From NCBI GenBank assembly GCA_016234975.1, contig JACRND010000034.1, forward strand, positions 1 through 11,656: a stretch of 11,656 bases of DNA, in the 5' to 3' direction. Positions 7,549-11,656 of the stretch are shown here, in pieces. Source of the stretch: Nitrosarchaeum sp. GTDB taxonomy: Archaea > Thermoproteota > Nitrososphaeria > Nitrososphaerales > Nitrosopumilaceae. The position numbers and the translations under genes were made by a program. Under the pieces are notes generated by a model. The model made no database searches. It saw only the letters and a list, made by a program, of their open reading frames with translations, and was not told the DNA's origin. Within the stretch, counting starts at the first letter, position 1. Every line of letters begins with the position of its first letter.

Positions 7549-7712
7549 ACTGTCAAGAATGTGATGCAACTCTTAACATCCCAGACGATGCCTCTGTTGG
7601 AGAGATTATCTCCTGTCCTGATTGTGGCGCTGACTTTGAGATCGCAAAAAAAATTGGATCTACTGTTGAGCTAAAACAAGCAGAAAGCGTAGGCGAAGAC
7701 TGGGGAGAGTAA
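7545..7712 (+). CDS. lysW: LysW, amino-group carrier protein for lysine/arginine synthesis
   Basis: This is a small acidic protein of 55 residues. It acts as the carrier: its C-terminal Glu side chain is joined to the amino group of alpha-aminoadipate or glutamate, and intermediates stay bound through phosphorylation, reduction and transamination. Four Cys in two pairs (C3-x2-C6 and C24-x2-C27) form the zinc site, and the protein ends in EDWGE, the family's conserved attachment tail. The ATG overlaps the argG stop as ATGA, and the TAA stop shares one base with the lysX ATG. The codons for the final Trp-Gly-Glu also supply a GGGGAG ribosome site for lysX. Its length, zinc pairs and tail all agree with known LysW, so the assignment is firm. 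Confidence 0.96.
   Translation: MNCQECDATLNIPDDASVGEIISCPDCGADFEIAKKIGSTVELKQAESVGEDWGE
7702..7707 (+). promoter_or_regulatory. Shine-Dalgarno site of lysX inside the lysW tail codons
   Basis: GGGGAG lies four bases before the lysX ATG at 7712. It is formed by the codons of the conserved Trp-Gly-Glu end of LysW, so the same bases encode the carrier tail and the ribosome site of the ligase that modifies it. Confidence 0.55.
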
Positions 7713-8569
7713 TGTCAAAAATTTGTATTGTGTTTGACCGCCTAAGAACGGAAGAAAAGATGCTTGAAAAAGAGGCATCAGATCTAGGTCACGATGCAGT
7801 AATGCTAGACGCCAAGATCACCCAAGTCAATACAGATAGCAAAAGAAAGGATTTTGACTTTGGAGATGTTGTTTTAGAAAGATGTGTCAGTTATTTTAGA
7901 GGACTCCACTTTACTGCCAGTCTTGAATTTATGGATGTACCAGTACTCAATAAATTTCAAGTCGCAAATCAATGTGGAAATAAAATGTTCATGACTCTAC
8001 TTTTGAAAAAACACAACGTCCCTACACCAAAAACATATTTTTCATTTTCAAGCGAAAGCGCATCAGAAAATATAGAAAAAGTGGGATACCCACTCGTAAT
8101 CAAACCAGTCATAGGAAGCTGGGGCAGAGGGGTAATGCAACTAAAAGACAAAGATACGGCTGATGCATTATTTGAGATTAGAGATATTACAGATAGCCCA
8201 CACGATAGAATTTTCTATCTTCAAGAACTGATAAACAGACCACCAAGAGACATCAGAGTTATCACAATCGGCGATGAACCAATAGCTGCCATGTATAGAA
8301 AATCATCAGGCGGTTTTAAAACGAACATAGCATTGGGCGCAGATCCAGAGTTATGTGAGATCACAAAAGATATCGAAGATATATCTACAAAAGCATCAAA
8401 AGCTATGGGTGGAGGAATTTTAGGGATCGACATAATGGAAGATGAAAAACGAGGACTGGTAGTTCATGAGGTTAACAATACTGTCGAGTTTAAGGGACTT
8501 GCAAGAGTTTCACGACGAAATATTCCAAAAGAAATGGTAGAATTTGCTTTAAACTATGTTAGGAAATAA
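7712..8569 (+). CDS. lysX: LysW ligase: alpha-aminoadipate and/or glutamate to LysW (LysX/ArgX)
   Basis: This 285-residue ATP-grasp ligase links the amino group of alpha-aminoadipate (lysine route) or glutamate (arginine route) to the C-terminal Glu of LysW. The fold shows as an N-terminal FDRLRTEEK segment, the ATP-binding strand YPLVIKP (126-132), the glycine-rich loop GSWGRG (135-140) and the QEL hinge (171-173). The metal-site region follows as GIDIMED and EVNNTVEFKG (253-262), where E253 and N255 are the likely magnesium ligands. EVNNTVEFKG resembles the EVN-x-T-x-EFK block of LysX/ArgX. The start overlaps the lysW stop by one base and has GGGGAG four bases upstream. Length is normal. 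Which substrate it prefers cannot be read with confidence; it is the only such ligase in the window, so use of both is possible. Confidence 0.93.
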   Translation: MSKICIVFDRLRTEEKMLEKEASDLGHDAVMLDAKITQVNTDSKRKDFDFGDVVLERCVSYFRGLHFTASLEFMDVPVLNKFQVANQCGNKMFMTLLLKKHNVPTPKTYFSFSSESASENIEKVGYPLVIKPVIGSWGRGVMQLKDKDTADALFEIRDITDSPHDRIFYLQELINRPPRDIRVITIGDEPIAAMYRKSSGGFKTNIALGADPELCEITKDIEDISTKASKAMGGGILGIDIMEDEKRGLVVHEVNNTVEFKGLARVSRRNIPKEMVEFALNYVRK

Positions 8570-8584
8570 ATTATACTTCATTAC

Positions 8585-8590
8585 GGGAGA
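8585..8590 (+). promoter_or_regulatory. Shine-Dalgarno site of lysY
   Basis: GGGAGA lies six bases before the ATG at 8597, in the only noticeable gap of the operon, and supports this start. The same gap begins with an AT-rich TAAATTATAC stretch (8567-8576) that could be a weak internal TATA box. Confidence 0.5.
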
Positions 8591-8596
8591 ATTATC

Positions 8597-9643
8597 ATGA
8601 AAGTTGGTGTTGTAGGAGCATCAGGTTATGTTGGAGGAGAAACACTTCGCCTCTTAGTAAATCATCCAGATGTAGAGATCACAATGGTTACCTCACGACA
8701 ACATGTTGGAGAGTATCTTCATAGAATTCAACCCAGTTTGAAAGGGTTTACCGATCTAACTTTTTCGGAATTAGATTATGACAAAATGACAGATAAATGC
8801 GACATAGTATTTACCGCAGTCCCACATGGAACTGCAACTGAAATTGTAAAAGCATTGTATGATAGAGGCCTAAAGGTGATAGATTTGAGTGCAGATTACA
8901 GATTGCACAATCCTACAGATTACGATAAGTGGTATGGTTGGGAACATCCACACCCAGATTATTTACCAAAATCAGTATTTGGTGTTCCAGAATTACACAG
9001 AGAGCAGATTAAAAAAGCACAACTAGTTTCTTGTCCAGGGTGCATGGCAGTAACTTCCATGTTAGCACTTGCACCACTTATTAGAAATGATCTAATCGAT
9101 TTGGAACATATCATCGTAGATTCTAAGATTGGCTCATCAGGTGCAGGTTCAGGTTCAGGAACCGCTCATGCAATGAGGGCAGGAGTCATCAGACCATACA
9201 AACCAGCAAAACACAGACACACTGGTGAAATAGAACAGGAACTAAGCGAAATTGCAGGAAAGAAAATTCATGTCTCAATGAGTCCACATGCAGTAGATGT
9301 AGTTCGTGGAATTTTATGTACAAATCACACATTTATGAAAAAAGATATGGATGAAAAAGAATTATGGAAAATATATCGTGAAACTTATGGACAAGAAAGA
9401 TTCATTCGATTAATTCGAGACAAAAAAGGATTATACAAATTCCCAGATCCAAAATTCGTAGTAGGTTCAAACTTTTGTGATATTGGTTTTGACATAGATG
9501 AGGAAAACCACAGATTGATTGCTATTTCAGCATCCGATAATCTAATGAAGGGTGCAGCCGGTTCCGCCATACAAAACATGAATGTCATGTGTGGCTTTGA
9601 TGAAATGGACGGCTTGAGATACACACCGCTTACTCCAGTATAG
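8597..9643 (+). CDS. lysY: LysW-gamma-phosphate reductase (LysY/ArgC family)
   Basis: This 348-residue NADPH-dependent enzyme reduces the acyl phosphate carried on LysW to the semialdehyde, giving the precursor of lysine or ornithine. The N-terminal Rossmann motif is GASGYVGGETLRLL (7-20). The catalytic Cys is residue 149 in SCPGCMAV. A Gly/Ser-rich stretch (KIGSSGAGSGSG) and HRHTGEIEQEL (206-216), which holds the conserved catalytic His, follow, then SPHAVDVVRGI. The family assignment is clear; LysY rather than classical ArgC (acting on N-acetyl-glutamyl phosphate) is inferred from the adjoining lysW. It has its own GGGAGA ribosome site 6-7 bases before the ATG and is separated from lysX by 27 bp, the longest gap in the operon. 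Length is normal. Confidence 0.93.
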   Translation: MKVGVVGASGYVGGETLRLLVNHPDVEITMVTSRQHVGEYLHRIQPSLKGFTDLTFSELDYDKMTDKCDIVFTAVPHGTATEIVKALYDRGLKVIDLSADYRLHNPTDYDKWYGWEHPHPDYLPKSVFGVPELHREQIKKAQLVSCPGCMAVTSMLALAPLIRNDLIDLEHIIVDSKIGSSGAGSGSGTAHAMRAGVIRPYKPAKHRHTGEIEQELSEIAGKKIHVSMSPHAVDVVRGILCTNHTFMKKDMDEKELWKIYRETYGQERFIRLIRDKKGLYKFPDPKFVVGSNFCDIGFDIDEENHRLIAISASDNLMKGAAGSAIQNMNVMCGFDEMDGLRYTPLTPV

Positions 9644-9645
9644 AA

Positions 9646-10449
9646 ATGATCACAATCAAAATCGGTGGGAGTGTAGTAGATAATTTACATCCATCAACTA
9701 TTTCAGACATTAAAAAAGTTGCAGAGACAGAAGGACTAATCATAGTTCACGGCGGAGGAAAAGAAGTTACAAAAGTTTGTGAACAGCTTGGAAAAGAACC
9801 AAAATTTGTAACATCACCTAGTGGAATAAAGAGCAGATACACAGACAAAGAGACTGCAGAAATTTTTACCATGGTAATGTCGGGGCGAATCAACAAAACA
9901 ATTGTCCAGATGCTTCAAAAGAACGGAATCAATGCAGTTGGTCTTTCAGGTGTTGATGCCAGAGTAATTGAAGCGGAAAGAAAGAAAACACTACTAATTG
10001 TCAATGAAAAAGGTCGAAAACAGGCAATTGATGGAGGATATACGGGTAAAATTACAAAAATCAATTCGGTTTTCATGAAATCACTTTTAGACCAAGGTTT
10101 GACGCCTGTGATTTCACCTATTGCAATTAGTGAAGAATCAGAATTTCTCAACGTTGATGGAGATAGAGCTGCAGCGTATGTAGCAGGAAGTGTAGGATGT
10201 GACAAAGTATTGTTCATTACAAATGTAGATGGACTTTTGATGGATAACAAACTTGTAACTAAACTGACTTTAGCAGAAGCAAAGGAGATCAGACCAAAGA
10301 TAGGCCCAGGTATGGAAAAGAAAATTCTTGCATCTACTGAAGCACTAGACATGGGAGTAAAAGAGGCACTCATCGCAAATGGTCAAAGAGAAAATCCTAT
10401 ATCATCGGCCATAGCACACGATAACTGTACGGTGATTCAACATGACTGA
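9646..10449 (+). CDS. lysZ: LysW-aminoadipate/glutamate kinase (LysZ/ArgB family)
   Basis: This 267-residue amino acid kinase phosphorylates the side-chain carboxylate of the aminoadipate or glutamate held on LysW. Motifs in order are the phosphate-binding KIGGSV (5-10), HGGGKEV (35-41), SGIKSRYTD (59-67), GLSGVDA (99-105), FLNVDGDRAA in the nucleotide site, and a terminal KI-LAS-EAL region. SGIKSRYTD resembles LysZ more than bacterial ArgB, where this loop is shorter and reads closer to GLRVTD, and this agrees with a LysW-bound substrate. The gene begins two bases after the lysY stop, without a clear Shine-Dalgarno site, so coupled translation is likely. It overlaps lysJ by eight bases at its end. 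Length is normal. Confidence 0.93.
   Translation: MITIKIGGSVVDNLHPSTISDIKKVAETEGLIIVHGGGKEVTKVCEQLGKEPKFVTSPSGIKSRYTDKETAEIFTMVMSGRINKTIVQMLQKNGINAVGLSGVDARVIEAERKKTLLIVNEKGRKQAIDGGYTGKITKINSVFMKSLLDQGLTPVISPIAISEESEFLNVDGDRAAAYVAGSVGCDKVLFITNVDGLLMDNKLVTKLTLAEAKEIRPKIGPGMEKKILASTEALDMGVKEALIANGQRENPISSAIAHDNCTVIQHD
10431..10436 (+). promoter_or_regulatory. Shine-Dalgarno site of lysJ
   Basis: GGTGAT, a direct match to the complement of the archaeal 16S rRNA tail, lies five bases before the lysJ ATG at 10442 and inside the last codons of lysZ. Confidence 0.55.
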
Positions 10450-11617
10450 AGACGACTTTATGGGAGGTCTGTATCAAAGATTTCCAGTTACAATTGAAAA
10501 AGGAGTTGGAGCTCATGTTTGGGATATCAACGGAAAAGAGTACATCGATTGCATGGGAGGATACGGCGTAGCAATTGTAGGACATCAAAATAAAAGAGTT
10601 GTAAAAGCAATAAAAGAACAAGTAGACAAAATAATCACAGTACACAGTTCACTATACAATAAAACCAGAGAAGAATTTCTTAAAACATTAATCGGTCTTG
10701 CACCAAAAGGATTGACTCAAGTTCACCTTAACAACAGTGGTGCAGAAGCAATAGAAGCTGCAATAAAATTTGCAAGAAAGTTCACAGGCAAAAAAGGAAT
10801 GGTCGCAATGAAAGGATCATACCATGGAAAATCACTCGGAGCTCTCTCACTAACATTTAATCCGAAATATAAAAAAGCATTTGAACCATTAGTTGAAAAA
10901 GTTTCTTTTGCATCATTTGGAGATATTGAATCTCTTCGTTCCACAATTGATGAAGATACTGCATTTGTTATTTTAGAACCAATTCAAGGTGAAAGTGGAA
11001 TCAATGTTGCACCAGATGGATTTTTACAAGAAGTAAGAAAGGTTTGTGATGAAAAAGGAATTCTTCTAATTTTTGACGAAATACAAGCAGGATTAGGTAG
11101 AACAGGACGATTATGGGCATGTGATCATTGGAATACCGCACCAGACATTCTATGTCTTGCAAAAGGAATTGCGGGCGGAGTTCCAATGGGTGCAACTTTA
11201 GTAAGACCAGACATTCTTGCCTCAATGAGCAAGGGAGAACATTCTTCGACATTTGGAGGAAACCCTCTTTCTTGTGCTGCGGGAATAGCAACATTACAAG
11301 CACTTACGCAAGATGGTCTGATTGAAAATTCCGAGAAGATGGGAAAAATATTCAAAGAAGGTTTGGAAAAGCTAAAAGAAAAACACACCATGATTAGAGA
11401 AATCAGAGGAAGGGGATTGATGATAGGTGTAGAATTGAAATTCGAGGTAAAAGATATCCTAATGAACCTTATGAAAGAGGGCGTTCTAATGTTATATTCA
11501 GGCAGAAACATTCTAAGAATTCTACCACCGCTAGTAATATCTGAAGAAGACATAACGAAAGTTTTACTAACCCTAGATGTTGTACTTACTAAAGAGGAGC
11601 AGAAAAATACTGTATAA
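10442..11617 (+). CDS. lysJ: LysW-semialdehyde aminotransferase (LysJ/ArgD family)
   Basis: This 391-residue class III pyridoxal-phosphate aminotransferase converts the LysW-bound semialdehyde to the amine, giving LysW-lysine and/or LysW-ornithine. Features are the cofactor phosphate-binding NNSGAEAIEAAIKFAR (97-112), SYHGKSLGALS, EPIQGE (179-184), FDEIQAGLGRTG with Asp212 and Gln215, the Schiff-base Lys241 in CLAKGIAGGVPMG, and STFGGNPLSCAAG. The length is that of the ArgD family. LysJ is preferred over acetylornithine aminotransferase because of the lysW-lysX-lysY-lysZ genes upstream. The start overlaps lysZ by eight bases with GGTGAT upstream, and its last 41 bases may overlap the next gene. 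Confidence 0.94.
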   Translation: MTEDDFMGGLYQRFPVTIEKGVGAHVWDINGKEYIDCMGGYGVAIVGHQNKRVVKAIKEQVDKIITVHSSLYNKTREEFLKTLIGLAPKGLTQVHLNNSGAEAIEAAIKFARKFTGKKGMVAMKGSYHGKSLGALSLTFNPKYKKAFEPLVEKVSFASFGDIESLRSTIDEDTAFVILEPIQGESGINVAPDGFLQEVRKVCDEKGILLIFDEIQAGLGRTGRLWACDHWNTAPDILCLAKGIAGGVPMGATLVRPDILASMSKGEHSSTFGGNPLSCAAGIATLQALTQDGLIENSEKMGKIFKEGLEKLKEKHTMIREIRGRGLMIGVELKFEVKDILMNLMKEGVLMLYSGRNILRILPPLVISEEDITKVLLTLDVVLTKEEQKNTV

Positions 11618-11656
11618 AGACAAAGTAGATGAAAAAATAATAAATTTTCTCAAAGA
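11577..11656 (+). CDS. lysK: Start of a downstream gene, probably lysK ([LysW]-lysine/ornithine hydrolase), cut by the right edge
   Basis: A frame open to the right edge begins at ATG 11577, just after an in-frame TAG, and overlaps the end of lysJ by 41 bases. Past the lysJ stop it reads LYKDKVDEKIINFLK, which looks like the first helix of an M20-type peptidase. LysK, which releases lysine or ornithine from LysW, is the one pathway enzyme not yet seen and usually follows lysJ. The true start is unclear. A GAGGAG at 11594-11599 would suit translation from a non-ATG codon near 11607-11610 (ATA or CTG), whereas the ATG at 11577 has no ribosome site. The identity rests mainly on gene order. Confidence 0.45.
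   Translation, partial: MLYLLKRSRKILYKDKVDEKIINFLK

Noticed and set aside
9915..10373. 152-codon open frame on the minus strand
   Set aside because: It lies wholly inside lysZ, whose motifs and frame are clear. The antisense product is Ser/Pro-rich without any known motif and has no ribosome site.
11125..11553. 142-codon open frame on the minus strand
   Set aside because: It is antisense to lysJ and has no recognisable motif; it is explained as a shadow of a well-conserved gene.

Overview
This AT-rich window most likely comes from an archaeon of the Thaumarchaeota (Nitrososphaerota), probably a Nitrosopumilus-like ammonia oxidizer. That placement is an inference. It rests on the LysW carrier-protein amino acid pathway, the AT-rich codon use, very tight gene packing, and Shine-Dalgarno sites of the GGAGG/GGTGAT type mixed with starts that look leaderless. 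No rRNA, tRNA, CRISPR array, insertion sequence or phage gene was seen.

Layout: (1) Positions 1-2480, minus strand: a methionine synthase (MetH) split over two genes. A stand-alone homocysteine-binding zinc domain is followed by a second gene with the pterin-binding, cap and cobalamin-binding domains. The second gene runs off the left edge. (2) 2594-3694, plus strand: a compact major-facilitator transporter. (3) 3702-6211, minus strand: a three-gene NitT/TauT-type ABC importer in the order binding protein, ATPase, permease. The ATPase appears to lack the segment that carries the H-loop histidine. (4) 6340-11656, plus strand: argG, lysW, lysX/argX, lysY/argC, lysZ/argB, lysJ/argD and the first bases of what is probably lysK. 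This is a compact operon for amino-group-protected synthesis of arginine and/or lysine on the small carrier protein LysW.

In region 4, LysX attaches glutamate or alpha-aminoadipate to the C-terminal Glu of LysW. LysZ then phosphorylates, LysY reduces and LysJ transaminates the carried intermediate, and LysK releases ornithine or lysine. ArgG acts later, on citrulline made from ornithine, so its place at the head of the operon ties the cluster to arginine. Only one LysX-type ligase is visible here, so the set may serve both pathways, as reported for some other archaea.

Most of the window is conserved core metabolism. The observations most worth checking are the missing H-loop in the ABC ATPase, the split MetH, the single LysW gene set joined to argG, and the unclear start of the last gene.
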